A DNA stretch of 64,000 nt from Pseudoxanthomonas yeongjuensis (GCF_010093345.1 NZ_PDWT01000001.1:868001-932000); one strand, 5' to 3'. Positions 35,606-44,187 are shown, numbered from the stretch's first letter. Made by a program: numbers and translations. Notes: generated by a model from the sequence alone, not told the origin.

Positions 35606-36193
35606 ATGAGCATCAACTTCCACGGCCACGACAAGCTGGTCGCTTCGCTGGATGCCGCCGTCGCATTGGGCGACGACCACGCCATCACCGACGCATTGCG
35701 CAAGACCCTGTGCGAGATGATCTGCGATGAGGAAGTCGCGCTGCCGGACTGCGTGCTGGAGCCCATCGCCGACCACTATGCACGGCGCGAGCTCTACACC
35801 AGCCCCGAACATGGTTACAGCGTGGTCGCGATGACCTGGGGTCCCGGCCAGGGCACCAAGATCCACGATCACTCGGGAATGTGGTGCGTGGAAGGCGTGT
35901 GGAAGGGCCGCCTGGAAATCACCCAGTACGAACTGGCCGAACGCGACGACGAACGCTATCGCTTCATCCCGGTCGGCACCATCGAGGCCGGCACCGGCTC
36001 GGCCGGCAGCCTGATCCCGCCGCACGAATACCACACCATCCGCAACCCCAGCGACAAGGCGATCGCCGTGTCGTTGCACGTCTACCAGCGGACCATGGTC
36101 CGCTGCGGCGTGTTCTCGCCCGACGGGGACGACGCGGAATGGCAGAGCCGTGGCGAGCGTTTGCTGGGAACGGACCAGGTAGTTCCCAACTGA
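35606..36193 (+). CDS. Cysteine dioxygenase family protein (cupin)
   Basis: Mononuclear non-haem iron thiol dioxygenase converting cysteine to cysteine sulfinate, or possibly 3-mercaptopropionate. The 195-residue cupin has the iron ligands H87 and H89 in KIHDHSGMW and H143 in HEYHTI. C94 and Y160 stand where mammalian CDO has its Cys-Tyr cross-link pair. R60 in HYARREL matches the carboxylate-binding arginine of Arg-type CDOs. That set favours cysteine as substrate. It lies downstream of a MetX-family gene, a sulfur amino-acid neighbourhood. Confidence 0.88.
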   Translation: MSINFHGHDKLVASLDAAVALGDDHAITDALRKTLCEMICDEEVALPDCVLEPIADHYARRELYTSPEHGYSVVAMTWGPGQGTKIHDHSGMWCVEGVWKGRLEITQYELAERDDERYRFIPVGTIEAGTGSAGSLIPPHEYHTIRNPSDKAIAVSLHVYQRTMVRCGVFSPDGDDAEWQSRGERLLGTDQVVPN

Positions 36194-36269
36194 CTGTCCC
36201 GGGGCAGGTACGTCCCGCCTCCCTGCTCTTCCCGACCCGACAGGCTCGCCAGAGGCGAGCCTGTACGTA

Positions 36270-37718
36270 TCAGTGCGAGCCGCCTGCGCTGATCCTGTCC
36301 AGATCGATGCCCTGCTTCTTCAGGATGCCGACCGTGCTCAACGCGTAGAACGCCAGGTAGGCGAAGCAGGCCACACCCACGATATAGCTCATCTGCATGC
36401 CGATGCTGTCCGCCGCCACGCCCTGGATCCAGCTGACGATGCCGCCCCCCATGATCATCATGATCAGCAGGCTGCTGCCCTGGTTGGTGTGCTTGCCCAG
36501 GCCGGTGATCGACAGGGTGAAGATGCAAGGCCACATGGTGCTGCAGAACAGGCCCACGCTGATGAACGCCACCGCGCTGGTCTTGCCGCTGGCGAACATG
36601 CCGATCAGCAAGGCGACGATGCCGCAGACCGCGAAGTACAACAGCATCCGCGCCGGGCTGCCGCGGCTGGCCAGGGTGGCCACGATCATCAGCGCAATGA
36701 CGAAGACGTAGCCAAGGAACTGGGACACCTCGTGCCGTGCGATGGCATTGACCGCCAGGAACACGCCGAAGGCCAGGAACGGCAGGATCAGGGTAAGCAG
36801 GCGCTTGGCGCCCGCACCGACATCGAAAGCGCCTGCCGCCCCGGTCCAGCGGCCGATCATCAGGCTGGCCCAGTACAGCGAAACGTAGGGCGCGACCGAA
36901 GAAGTGGGAATGCCCATGCTTTCCTGCAACAACGCCGGAAGGTTGGCGACGGTCGAGACTTCCACGCCTACGTAGACGAAGATCGCCAGCATGCCCAGCA
37001 CCAGTTGCGGGTAGCCGAAGGCCGATGCCTTGTGCAGCAGCCTGGAGTTGTCCCGGGCCTCGGATTCGGTGACCTGGTCCAGGTCGATGCGGTCCGGTAC
37101 CGACGAGAATTTCAGGAACACGGCCACCAGGATGAAGGCCAGTCCCAGCACCAGGTACGGCGTCTTGACGCTTTCGATGCTGGCTTCGGTGCCGCCCGCC
37201 GCCACGCTGCCGAAAATCGCCACGCTGACCAGCAACGGCCCGATGGTCGTGCCGAAATTGTTGACGCCGCCAGCCATGGTCAACCGCTGCGAACCGGTCC
37301 GTGGATCGCCCATCACGATCGCCAGCGGGTTGGCCGCGATCTGCTGCAACGAGAAACCCAGGCCGACGATGAACAGACCCGAGAGCATCAGGTTGAATGA
37401 GCCCAGGTTCGCCGCCGGATAGAACAGCAGCGTGCCGATCGCGGAAATGACCAGGCCCAGCGCGATCCCGTTCTTGTAGCCGATGCGATTGAGCACATCG
37501 GTGCCGATCAGCTTGGAGACGAAGAAATAGATCAGCGAGCCGACGGTATAAGCCACATAGAACGCCACCGACACCAGCTGGCTCTGGCCGTGGGTCAGGC
37601 CGAACGCGCTCTTGAACACCGGGATCAGGATGTCGTTGCTCGCCGCCACGAACCCCCAGAAGAAAAATACCGTGATGAGTACGCCGAACTGCGACCAGCG
37701 GGTCTGTTGTGTCGTCAT
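36270..37718 (-). CDS. FucP-type MFS sugar permease
   Basis: 482-residue, 12-helix major facilitator of the fucose/glucose-galactose:H+ symporter family. From ATG 37718 (MTTQQTRWSQFGVLITVFFF) the first helix carries FFWGFVAASNDILIPVFK, the FucP-family signature. GLGFSLQQIAANPLAIVMGD and GVNNFGTTIGPLL are further family blocks. The sugar is unknown. No sugar-degrading gene lies next to it. It is monocistronic, convergent with the cysteine dioxygenase gene. Confidence 0.88.
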   Translation of the reverse strand: MTTQQTRWSQFGVLITVFFFWGFVAASNDILIPVFKSAFGLTHGQSQLVSVAFYVAYTVGSLIYFFVSKLIGTDVLNRIGYKNGIALGLVISAIGTLLFYPAANLGSFNLMLSGLFIVGLGFSLQQIAANPLAIVMGDPRTGSQRLTMAGGVNNFGTTIGPLLVSVAIFGSVAAGGTEASIESVKTPYLVLGLAFILVAVFLKFSSVPDRIDLDQVTESEARDNSRLLHKASAFGYPQLVLGMLAIFVYVGVEVSTVANLPALLQESMGIPTSSVAPYVSLYWASLMIGRWTGAAGAFDVGAGAKRLLTLILPFLAFGVFLAVNAIARHEVSQFLGYVFVIALMIVATLASRGSPARMLLYFAVCGIVALLIGMFASGKTSAVAFISVGLFCSTMWPCIFTLSITGLGKHTNQGSSLLIMMIMGGGIVSWIQGVAADSIGMQMSYIVGVACFAYLAFYALSTVGILKKQGIDLDRISAGGSH

Positions 37719-37945
37719 GGCTGTTGTTGTTCTTCCCCGGAGTTTTTGGATAAGTGAAGCGGCAGCAGCGAGAGCGCCGCCTCGGCATGCCGTCACCATG
37801 CGATACCGATTCTGTCACCCATTGCAGCAACGCTCACTGGGTGACAGCGCTGTCAAGATACTCAAATCGTTCTGGAATGCATCCCGCGCTGCAGCATCGC
37901 CGGGCGAAGTGCCCGCGCCCGCCGCCAGCGGCCGCGCTCATGGAA

Positions 37946-37974
37946 TTGGGGTTTTCCGATCACTCCGCTATACT
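37946..37974 (+). promoter_or_regulatory. Sigma-70-type promoter for tRNA-Leu
   Basis: TTGGGG (-35, 37946-37951) and TATACT (-10, 37969-37974) separated by 17 bp, ending 10 bp before the mature tRNA. Spacing and -10 match are near ideal. Confidence 0.7.
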
Positions 37975-37984
37975 TCGCGCCCGC

Positions 37985-38070
37985 GCCGAAGTGGCGGAAT
38001 GGTAGACGCAGCGGACTCAAAATCCGCCGCCCTTAAAAGCGTGTGGGTTCGAGTCCCACCTTCGGCACCA
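37985..38070 (+). tRNA. tRNA-Leu (anticodon CAA, reads UUG)
   Basis: 86-nt class II tRNA with encoded CCA. The acceptor stem GCCGAAG pairs with CTTCGGC, followed by A and CCA. The anticodon stem GCGGA/TCCGC encloses the loop CTCAAAA with anticodon CAA. A long variable arm is present and the T-arm GTGGGTTCGAGTCCCAC is intact. A promoter precedes it and a hairpin terminator follows, making it a single-gene unit. Confidence 0.97.
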
Positions 38071-38098
38071 GAAAAAGCCCCGTTTTCGGGGCTTTTTC
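38071..38098. terminator. Intrinsic terminator after tRNA-Leu
   Basis: GAAAAAGCCCC, loop GTTTT, CGGGGCTTTTTC: a GC-rich hairpin with a T-run directly after the CCA end. The A-run on the left arm makes it potentially bidirectional, so it may also stop leftward transcription. Confidence 0.9.
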
Positions 38099-38211
38099 CA
38101 TTTCGGCCGCCTCCCCGCCGCGAACGCATTACGGCGGCAGACCGCGGAATCCATGAATACGTATGCGGGGACGCATTGCGATCGCAGCGATGCGTATCGC
38201 GCCAAATGGCT

Positions 38212-38871
38212 CTAGCCGGGGTTTTGGTCCGGATCCTTGCCATCGTCCGGCGCCAGGCCCGGAGCCACCGGCAGGTGCCAGTCGTAGCGCAGCGCCAGCC
38301 CCCGCAGCAGGAAGCACAGGCCTGCGCCGCCGATCGCCGACACCGTAGGCAGCCAATGCAGCCAATGGCCGACCACCACCACCGATGCCCCCGCCAGCGC
38401 CACCACCGCATACAGGTCGGCACGGAGCACCGCGGGAACCCGGTTCAACAACACGTCGCGCATCACCCCGCCACCGACGCCGGTGAGCATGCCGAGCAAG
38501 GCGGCCATGACCGGATGCAGGCCGAACGCCAATGCCTTCTGCGTGCCGGCGACGGCGAACAGCGCAAGCCCCATCGCATCGAAGATCAGTACCGGGTGGC
38601 GCAGCTTCTCGACGAGGGCGTGCCAGCGGAACGTGATCATCCCCGCCAACAGCGAGACGATGAGGTAGCGCCCGTCCTCCAGCGCGGCTGGCGGAACCGC
38701 ACCGATGAGCAGGTCGCGGGTGATGCCGCCGAAATTGCCGGCCACGAACGCCACCACCAGCACGCCGAAGACATCGAGCCGCTGCCTGGCCGCCGCGCTC
38801 GCGCCGCTGATGGCGAACACGAACGTGCCGACAAGATCGAGGATCGAGACCAGGGTGCCGACCTGGATCAT
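38212..38871 (-). CDS. YicG/UPF0126-type membrane protein (TRIC-channel-like)
   Basis: 219-residue integral membrane protein from ATG 38871. Two homologous three-helix repeats are visible, each with a glycine-rich Asp-containing turn: FAVGNFGG-type VAGNFGGITRDLLIGAVPP in the first and GVGGGVMRDVLLNRVPAVLR in the second. This matches the bacterial UPF0126/YicG family, structurally related to trimeric intracellular cation channels. The transported species is unknown (some members are proposed glycine or cation transporters). The frame extends upstream to 39015 without family similarity. Confidence 0.86.
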   Translation of the reverse strand: MIQVGTLVSILDLVGTFVFAISGASAAARQRLDVFGVLVVAFVAGNFGGITRDLLIGAVPPAALEDGRYLIVSLLAGMITFRWHALVEKLRHPVLIFDAMGLALFAVAGTQKALAFGLHPVMAALLGMLTGVGGGVMRDVLLNRVPAVLRADLYAVVALAGASVVVVGHWLHWLPTVSAIGGAGLCFLLRGLALRYDWHLPVAPGLAPDDGKDPDQNPG

Positions 38872-39201
38872 CGCGCACCTCCCCGCCCATGCGGCACGCC
38901 AGGTCCGCGTATCGGCGCCTGTGTCCACAGCTTCGCCAGGCGGAAAGCCGCCGGTAGGGGCATGCGGTTGGCCAAGTCGGTTTCCCCGGGAATGGAAGGG
39001 CGCCAGATATACCATCTGGCGCGCCCCGCTTCAGGGAAACCGCTTTCAGCCGCAGGTTTCCGATTTCCGGCCTGGACAAGGCCATGCCTCCATTCCCGGC
39101 ACCTGCGCCTCGCGCCCTGTCCGGCTCGATGAATCCGGCTTCATGCGCTTTTTTGCTAGATTGCGCCAGCGGCAACCAGCCACGACACCTGCTCCAGTCC
39201 C
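38872..39201. other. 330-bp intergenic region between divergent genes
   Basis: It lies between the leftward YicG-type gene and the rightward TetR-family regulator. I see no gene, tRNA or repeat of the described families. Promoters for both genes must lie here. TetR regulators often control a divergent neighbour, but no clear inverted operator could be picked out by eye. Confidence 0.45.
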
Positions 39202-39891
39202 ATGACCGCACCTTCGGACACGCTCGACCACGACAACTCCCGATCCCCGGCCTCGATAGCCGCGCTACGCCCACGGACGCCAGTGGACCTGTGCAAACGC
39301 GGCGAAATGCGGGTGGAGCGATTCCTGGACGCGGCCACCGAGGTATTCACCGAAAAGGGCTACCAGCATGCGCGCCTCAGCGAAATCGTGGCCCGTGCCG
39401 GCGGTTCGCTGGCCACCCTGTACCGGGTGTTCGGCGACAAGGAAGGTCTGGCCCATGCCATCATCCAGCGCGGCTTGCGCGACCTGTCCTCGCACCTGCA
39501 GGTCAACCTGTCGGGCCTGCCGCCGGAACAGGCCCTGCACCTGACCGCCGAACAATTCTCCGATAGCGTCGCTTCCGAACAATTCCACGTCATCCACCGC
39601 ATCGTGATCGGCGAAGGCCAGTCCTTCCCGGCCTTGCGCGACTGGTATTTCGACCATGGCGTGGGCGCGCTGCGCACCCACCTTTGCGAATACTTCGAGC
39701 AGGAAGTGGCCGCCGGACGACTGCGCATGGCTTCACCGATCATGGCTTCCAGCCAGTTCTTCATGATGTTGTTCGGCGACCTGGTGATCCGCATCTCCAG
39801 CGGCAACCTGCAGCGGATCGATGCGACCGAGCTGCGTGCCTATGCGCGCGATGCGGTGGAGAACTTCCTCTACGGTACGCTACCCCGCTAG
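39202..39891 (+). CDS. TetR/AcrR family transcriptional regulator
   Basis: 229-residue repressor-type regulator. The N-terminal helix-turn-helix domain is FLDAATEVFTEKGYQHARLS followed by EIVARAGGSLATLYRVFGDK, the TetR core. The C-terminal ligand domain (~95-225) is helical. An unusual ~35-residue N-terminal extension (MTAPSDTLDHDNSRSPASIA) precedes the DNA-binding domain. It is divergent from the YicG-type gene and followed, across a repeat, by a FAD oxidoreductase. Ligand and targets unknown. Confidence 0.9.
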   Translation: MTAPSDTLDHDNSRSPASIAALRPRTPVDLCKRGEMRVERFLDAATEVFTEKGYQHARLSEIVARAGGSLATLYRVFGDKEGLAHAIIQRGLRDLSSHLQVNLSGLPPEQALHLTAEQFSDSVASEQFHVIHRIVIGEGQSFPALRDWYFDHGVGALRTHLCEYFEQEVAAGRLRMASPIMASSQFFMMLFGDLVIRISSGNLQRIDATELRAYARDAVENFLYGTLPR

Positions 39892-39905
39892 GGAGAAAGT
39901 TGTGC

Positions 39906-39990
39906 GGGCTTGTTGTTGCGGGGAGGGGGCTTCGGCCCCGACGCTCTCCTCTGCACTCGTCGGGGCCGAAGCCCCTCCCACAACAAGCCC
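39906..39990. repeat. Palindromic intergenic repeat, family E
   Basis: Arms GGGCTTGTTGTTGCGGGGAG and CTCCCACAACAAGCCC with nested GGGGCTTCGGCCCCGACG / CGTCGGGGCCGAAGCCCC. It follows the TetR gene stop by 14 bp. Confidence 0.85.
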
Positions 39991-40104
39991 CTTCCACGGC
40001 AAGTGGCGGCGTCAAATTCGCGCTGTTCCATTCTCACCAGCCTCACGCCACCCAAATCTCCCGCAACGCATGCTTTGCCGCATCGTTGCCCAGGCGTGGA
40101 ATAA

Positions 40105-41319
40105 ATGGATCTCAAGAGCGGTTACCCCTACTGGGCGGTCAAGAATGGCCTCATGCACGCCTTCCCGCCCCTGCAGGCGGATCTGCGTTGCGACGTGGCC
40201 ATCATCGGCGGCGGCATCACCGGCGCGCTCATCGCCGATGAACTGGCGCGACACGGACACGACGTCGCCCTGATCGAGCAACGCGACGTCGGCTGGGGAA
40301 GCTCCTCCGCCAGCACCGCATTGCTGCAGTACGAGATCGACACCCACATGGTCGATCTGGCCAAGCGCTATGGCGAGAAAGATGCCGCCCTTGCCTACGT
40401 CAAATGCGCCGAGGCCATCGAGCTGCTGCAGGACAGGGCCCGCGATATCCGCGACGTCGACTTCGCATGGATGGACAGCCTGTATTACGCCAGCAGGCGC
40501 CGCCACGCCGGCGTGCTGCGCGAGGAATTCGAATTGCGCCTGCGCCATGGTTTCCAGGTCGAGCTGCTGGAGCATAAGGAGGTGCAGGCGAGGTACGGTA
40601 TCGATGCGGCGGTCGCCCTATTGAGCCGCCAGGCGGCGCGTATCGATCCCTATCGCATGGCCTGCCGCCTGCTTGCGCGCTTGCAGAAGCGTGGCAGCCA
40701 TATCTTCGACCGCACGAAGATAGAACGCATCCAGGCCACGTCGCGCAGCGTGGCCTTGCAGACCAGCGAGGGCCATGTGATCCGCGCCAGTCACCTGGTG
40801 TTGGCAGCCGGCTACGCCAGCCAGCAATGGCTACGCCGGAAGGTGGCGCAGAATCGCAGCAGCTACGCATTCATCACCGATCCCATCGAGGACACGGCGC
40901 TGGGTCCGCTCAAGCGAACAATGGTGTGGGAATCGGCACGTCCGTATCTCTACATGCGTAGCACCGGCGATGGGCGGCTGCTGGTCGGCGGCGAGGACGA
41001 CAGCGTTGACATGCCGGCGCGGCGCGATGCCCGCGTGGATTCGAAGGCAGCCAAGCTGGCGAAAAAGGTGGCCAGACTATTTCCGGACGTGCCGTTCGAA
41101 CCGGCGTTCGCCTGGGCTGGCACGTTCGCGGAGACCGACGACGGCCTGCCCTTCTTCGGCCCCCATGCCCAGCATGGGTCGCGCGTGCATTTCGCCATGG
41201 CTTACGGTGGTAATGGCATCACCTACAGCATGCTCGGCGCAGGACTGTTGCGGGCCCTGATCGAGAAGCGCCAGCACCCGCTGGCCGAGTTGTTTTCGTT
41301 CAGGCGCCTGGATCGTTAG
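40105..41319 (+). CDS. FAD-dependent amine/amino-acid oxidoreductase (DAO family)
   Basis: 404-residue flavoprotein of the DAO (glycine/D-amino-acid oxidase-like) family. The Rossmann motif is CDVAIIGGGITGALIADELA (29-48), followed by the acidic ribose-binding residue in VALIEQRDVGWGSSSAST. The C-terminal FAD segment is AMAYGGNGITYSMLGAGLL. It resembles gamma-glutamylputrescine oxidase and related amine oxidases, but the substrate is unknown. A family A repeat lies about 60 bp downstream. Confidence 0.88.
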   Translation: MDLKSGYPYWAVKNGLMHAFPPLQADLRCDVAIIGGGITGALIADELARHGHDVALIEQRDVGWGSSSASTALLQYEIDTHMVDLAKRYGEKDAALAYVKCAEAIELLQDRARDIRDVDFAWMDSLYYASRRRHAGVLREEFELRLRHGFQVELLEHKEVQARYGIDAAVALLSRQAARIDPYRMACRLLARLQKRGSHIFDRTKIERIQATSRSVALQTSEGHVIRASHLVLAAGYASQQWLRRKVAQNRSSYAFITDPIEDTALGPLKRTMVWESARPYLYMRSTGDGRLLVGGEDDSVDMPARRDARVDSKAAKLAKKVARLFPDVPFEPAFAWAGTFAETDDGLPFFGPHAQHGSRVHFAMAYGGNGITYSMLGAGLLRALIEKRQHPLAELFSFRRLDR

Positions 41320-41381
41320 CAACGATCATTGATCATTGGTCTTGTCGCATGGCCCTCGCGATCCACCGTCGCACGCCTTCC

Positions 41382-41447
41382 GTAGGAGCGACGCGAGTCG
41401 CGAATATCGGGAATGCAATGTGAATTCGCGACTGACGTCGCTCCTAC
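41382..41447. repeat. Palindromic intergenic repeat, family A (copy 4)
   Basis: Arms GTAGGAGCGACGCGAGTCGC and GCGACTGACGTCGCTCCTAC (one arm mismatch). It lies between the oxidoreductase and the small basic protein gene. Confidence 0.85.
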
Positions 41448-41554
41448 GCCCACGTCGGAACCGTGTCGATCTCACATGGCCCTGCCATATTTTTCACCGG
41501 GCCCACACGTCCTTGCTCCTAGCCTTGGGCACGTCCAATGTCAGGAGAAATGGC

Positions 41555-41773
41555 ATGCCACGCGGCGAGAAGTCGGCCTATACCGACAAACAGAAACGCC
41601 AGGCGGAACACATCGAGGAAAGCGAGATCGACCAGGGCCGCTCGCGGGAAGATGCCGAGCGCATCGCCTGGGCCACGGTGAACAAACAGGATGGCGGCGG
41701 CAAGAAGTCCGGATCGGGCCGCAAGTCAACGAAGAAAACCAGTGCGAGGACCGCGAAGAAGGGGGGCAGCTGA
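41555..41773 (+). CDS. Small basic protein of the 'plasmid stabilisation'-annotated family
   Basis: 72-residue protein from ATG 41555, 7 bp after an AGGAG site. The N-terminal half SAYTDKQKRQAEHIEESE and DAERIAWATVNKQDGG is a widespread conserved block, often labelled plasmid stabilisation protein without functional evidence. The C-terminal third is Lys/Ser/Gly-rich (KKSGSGRKSTKKTSARTAKK), likely disordered and able to bind nucleic acid. It stands alone on what appears to be the chromosome. Confidence 0.78.
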   Translation: MPRGEKSAYTDKQKRQAEHIEESEIDQGRSREDAERIAWATVNKQDGGGKKSGSGRKSTKKTSARTAKKGGS

Positions 41774-41976
41774 CGGATAGCAGCGACCGACGCAAACGAC
41801 AGCGCTTACAACAGATGAAGGCCCAGTCTCCCCAAGTATTACCCTGGATCGGCTGAGCCTTCAGGTCGGAAACCGGTTCTTCCGATTTGCATCGTCCGCC
41901 TTGCTTCCGACACGTCGAAAATAGCGCAGCTGCTGTTACCTGGATGTCAAAAACAAACGCCGTTCGTCGGCGGATT

Positions 41977-42411
41977 TCATGGCCACCAGCCCTTCCCGGT
42001 CATCGCATAACGGTCGGCCGCGCGCTCCAGAGGATTGCGCACGCTCACCCCGCCGCAAACCAGGTACACCGGCAGGAACAACGGTCCCAGCACCATGTAC
42101 TGATAGACGTGGGCCCGCTCGTGGTCGCCGAGCTTGATCGGCGGGTGTCTGCAGCGGCCGGCGCGGTGCTCGTAGGTCACGCATTCCGAATCCAGGGTCG
42201 TGCCGGTGTGCAGGATCGTGTTGCCGAAGGTGATCGCACCGCCCGGGCCCCACGGCCAGCGGTGGAACACCAGCGCGTAATCCCTGCGGCTGAATTCAGG
42301 CCTGGCGCCGAACGGCATGCCGATCGCGCCGGCAAACAATCCGATCAATGTGTTGGGCAGCGCCCACACGATGCCGAGCAAGCGTGCAGCGCCGATCCAG
42401 GTGAGCCGCAT
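41977..42411 (-). CDS. Uncharacterised protein with an HExxH-like motif
   Basis: 144 residues from ATG 42411 (MRLTWIGAARLLGIVWALPN). Two hydrophobic stretches occur: one at the N-terminus (TLIGLFAGAIGMPFG) and one after the motif (YMVLGPLFLPVYLVCGG). The segment LGDHERAHVYQY contains HERAH, which fits HExxH, and two Cys occur in VTYEHRAGRCRH/SECVTY. A fold similar to minimal zinc peptidase-like proteins is possible, but the family is not recognised. It starts 9 bp after the PspC-domain gene stop, so the two form an operon. Confidence 0.7.
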   Translation of the reverse strand: MRLTWIGAARLLGIVWALPNTLIGLFAGAIGMPFGARPEFSRRDYALVFHRWPWGPGGAITFGNTILHTGTTLDSECVTYEHRAGRCRHPPIKLGDHERAHVYQYMVLGPLFLPVYLVCGGVSVRNPLERAADRYAMTGKGWWP

Positions 42412-42419
42412 CTTGATGC

Positions 42420-42620
42420 TCAGTCCGCCTCGTTGGGCATCAGCAGCCACAGGATCAGGTAGACCAGGACGCCCGGGAATGCGGCGGAAGCGATCGACAC
42501 GATCACGAACACCGCCCGCAGCAAAGTCGAATTCCAGCCGAAACGATGCGCGATCCCGCCCATCACCCCGGCGAGCATGCGGTCGTTGAGCGAGCGGGCG
42601 AAGGGTTTTGCCTGGTCCAC
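42420..42620 (-). CDS. PspC domain membrane protein
   Basis: 66 residues from GTG 42620, 8 bp after a CAGGAG site. The PspC core NDRMLAGVMGGIAHRFGWNS is followed by a membrane helix (LLRAVFVIVSIASAAFPGVL) and a short tail. PspC proteins respond to envelope stress with the phage-shock system, but no pspA is nearby. It is the first gene of a two-gene unit with the HERAH protein. Confidence 0.88.
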   Translation of the reverse strand: MDQAKPFARSLNDRMLAGVMGGIAHRFGWNSTLLRAVFVIVSIASAAFPGVLVYLILWLLMPNEAD

Positions 42621-42692
42621 GATGGCGGCTCCTGAACGGGTTCGGCGGAAGTCTAGCGCGCCCACGCGCCCCAATCATCCACCAAGAATCGT

Positions 42693-42758
42693 GTAGGAGC
42701 GACGCGAGTCGCGATGAAGCATCATTGATATCGATTTCGCGACTCGCGTCGCTCCTAC
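42693..42758. repeat. Palindromic intergenic repeat, family A (copy 5)
   Basis: Arms GTAGGAGCGACGCGAGTCGC and GCGACTCGCGTCGCTCCTAC, a perfect inverted pair. Its right end overlaps the stop codon of the minus-strand DUF5329-like gene: on that strand GTAGGAG supplies TAG. Confidence 0.9.
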
Positions 42759-43117
42759 ATTGCGCCCCGCAAACGCTTCAATTGCCCATTGAACCAGCCG
42801 GCGGCGTCCTGTTCCTTGCCATCGCATCGCACCCGGTAAGCCCGACCGCTCATGCTGCTGACGCTGGCGGCACGCTCGATGAACTGCTCTGCGCTGTCGA
42901 CCTTGCCCTTCTTCAGCAGGTAGTCGTACTTGCGCTGCAGGTGGGCGCGCGCCTCGGCCGCGTCATGCCAACTGCCGTTGCGCTGGAAACGGCAACCCGA
43001 TTCCGATAGCGCATCCATCAACTGCGCGATTTCAGCTTTCGCTTTTGCCGAAGGTACCGCCGATGCCGGCAACAGGAATCCCAGCAACAGCAACCCGATG
43101 ATCGCGGATCGACCCAT
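42755..43117 (-). CDS. DUF5329-like secreted protein
   Basis: 120 residues from ATG 43117 with a signal peptide (MGRSAIIGLLLLGFLLPASA, cut near AVP). The mature part contains LMDALSESGCRFQRNGSWHD, EARAHLQRKYDYLLKKGKVD and SSMSGRAYRVRCDGK, the arrangement I associate with DUF5329, including two Cys that could form a disulfide. Function unknown. The ATG overlaps the phaC stop (ATGA), so it is the last gene of the phaE-phaC unit. Its TAG stop comes from a family A repeat. Confidence 0.75.
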   Translation of the reverse strand: MGRSAIIGLLLLGFLLPASAVPSAKAKAEIAQLMDALSESGCRFQRNGSWHDAAEARAHLQRKYDYLLKKGKVDSAEQFIERAASVSSMSGRAYRVRCDGKEQDAAGWFNGQLKRLRGAM

Positions 43118-44187
43118 CAACGCGCGCGCTTGCCCAGCCACTCGTGGATCGCGGTCGGCACCTCGCGCTGGGCGCGGCTGGAAACGTAGATGCCGATATG
43201 GCCGCCCTTGAAACTGAGTTCGGTGTAGTCGCGCGTACCGGCTAGTCCTCGCAACGCGCGCGAAGCATCCGGCGGCACCAGGTGGTCCTGCTCGGCGAAG
43301 ATGTTGAGGATCGGCATGTCCACGTTGCCCAGGTCCACCGCCTCGCCGTCGATCTCGATGCCGCCGTTGACGAAGCCGTTGTCCTGGTAGAACTGCTTGA
43401 TGAACTGGCGGAACGCTTCGCCGGCCAGGTCGGGCGAATCGAAGATCCACTTTTCCATGCGCAGGAAATCCTCGATCGCGGCCTTGTCGTCGAGGATGTC
43501 GATCAGGCCCACGTATTTCTGCAGGTGCAGGCGGAACGGCTTGAGCATCAGGTAACTGGAATTCATCAGGTCGGCCGGCACGTTGCCCAGCGTGTCTACG
43601 AACAGGTCCACGTCGATGTTCCGGGTCCAGTTGGACAGCATGTTGTCCGGGGTGTGGAAATCCACCGGCGTGACCATGGTGATCAGGTTCTTCACCTTCT
43701 CCGGATGCAGCGACGCATAACACAGCGAGAACGCGCCGCCCTGGCAGATACCGAGCAGGTTGACCGCGTCCACGCCGGAGCCGCGCCGCAAGTGGTCCAC
43801 CGCACCGTCGATGAAGCGGTTGATGTAATCGTCCAGCATCAGGAAGCGATCGGAACGATCCGGATAACCCCAGTCGATGATGTACACGTCCTCGCCGCGC
43901 GCCAGCAGCCCCTTGACCAGGGAACGATCCGCTTGCAGGTCGACCATGTAGGGGCGGTTGACCAGCGCGTAGGCGATCAGCAGCGGCACTTTCGCGGTCG
44001 GCGTCTGCTCGCCGACGAAGCGGTAGAGCACGACCTTGCCGTCGCGCCAGACTTCCTGCCTGGCGGTGGCGCCGTACTGCACGTCTTCCACTTCCGGTAG
44101 GGTCCGCAAGCCTGCGGACAGCTTCTGCTGCAGGATCATGGCTTCCTGGGCCAAGGCATCGGGGGTGATGTTCAACGGTCCGTTCAT
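43117..44187 (-). CDS. phaC: Class III polyhydroxyalkanoate synthase catalytic subunit PhaC
   Basis: 356-residue PHA synthase catalytic subunit, polymerising (R)-3-hydroxybutyryl-CoA on the granule surface. The lipase-like box is GICQGG with nucleophile C148; D301 (EQDHLVPP) and H330 (KGGHIGIYVS) complete the triad. These positions are almost the same as in the class III Allochromatium enzyme. The ~355-residue length separates it from the ~590-residue class I type. The ATG overlaps the phaE stop, so the two subunits are coupled. Confidence 0.95.
   Translation of the reverse strand: MNGPLNITPDALAQEAMILQQKLSAGLRTLPEVEDVQYGATARQEVWRDGKVVLYRFVGEQTPTAKVPLLIAYALVNRPYMVDLQADRSLVKGLLARGEDVYIIDWGYPDRSDRFLMLDDYINRFIDGAVDHLRRGSGVDAVNLLGICQGGAFSLCYASLHPEKVKNLITMVTPVDFHTPDNMLSNWTRNIDVDLFVDTLGNVPADLMNSSYLMLKPFRLHLQKYVGLIDILDDKAAIEDFLRMEKWIFDSPDLAGEAFRQFIKQFYQDNGFVNGGIEIDGEAVDLGNVDMPILNIFAEQDHLVPPDASRALRGLAGTRDYTELSFKGGHIGIYVSSRAQREVPTAIHEWLGKRAR

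Noticed and set aside
37985..38070. tRNA-Leu as an integration site
   Set aside because: The tRNA 3' end is not repeated nearby and no integrase is present. The flanking genes look like ordinary chromosome.
41555..41773. Small basic protein as evidence of an integrated plasmid
   Set aside because: The plasmid-stabilisation label is common for chromosomal genes of this type, and no replication or partition gene is nearby.
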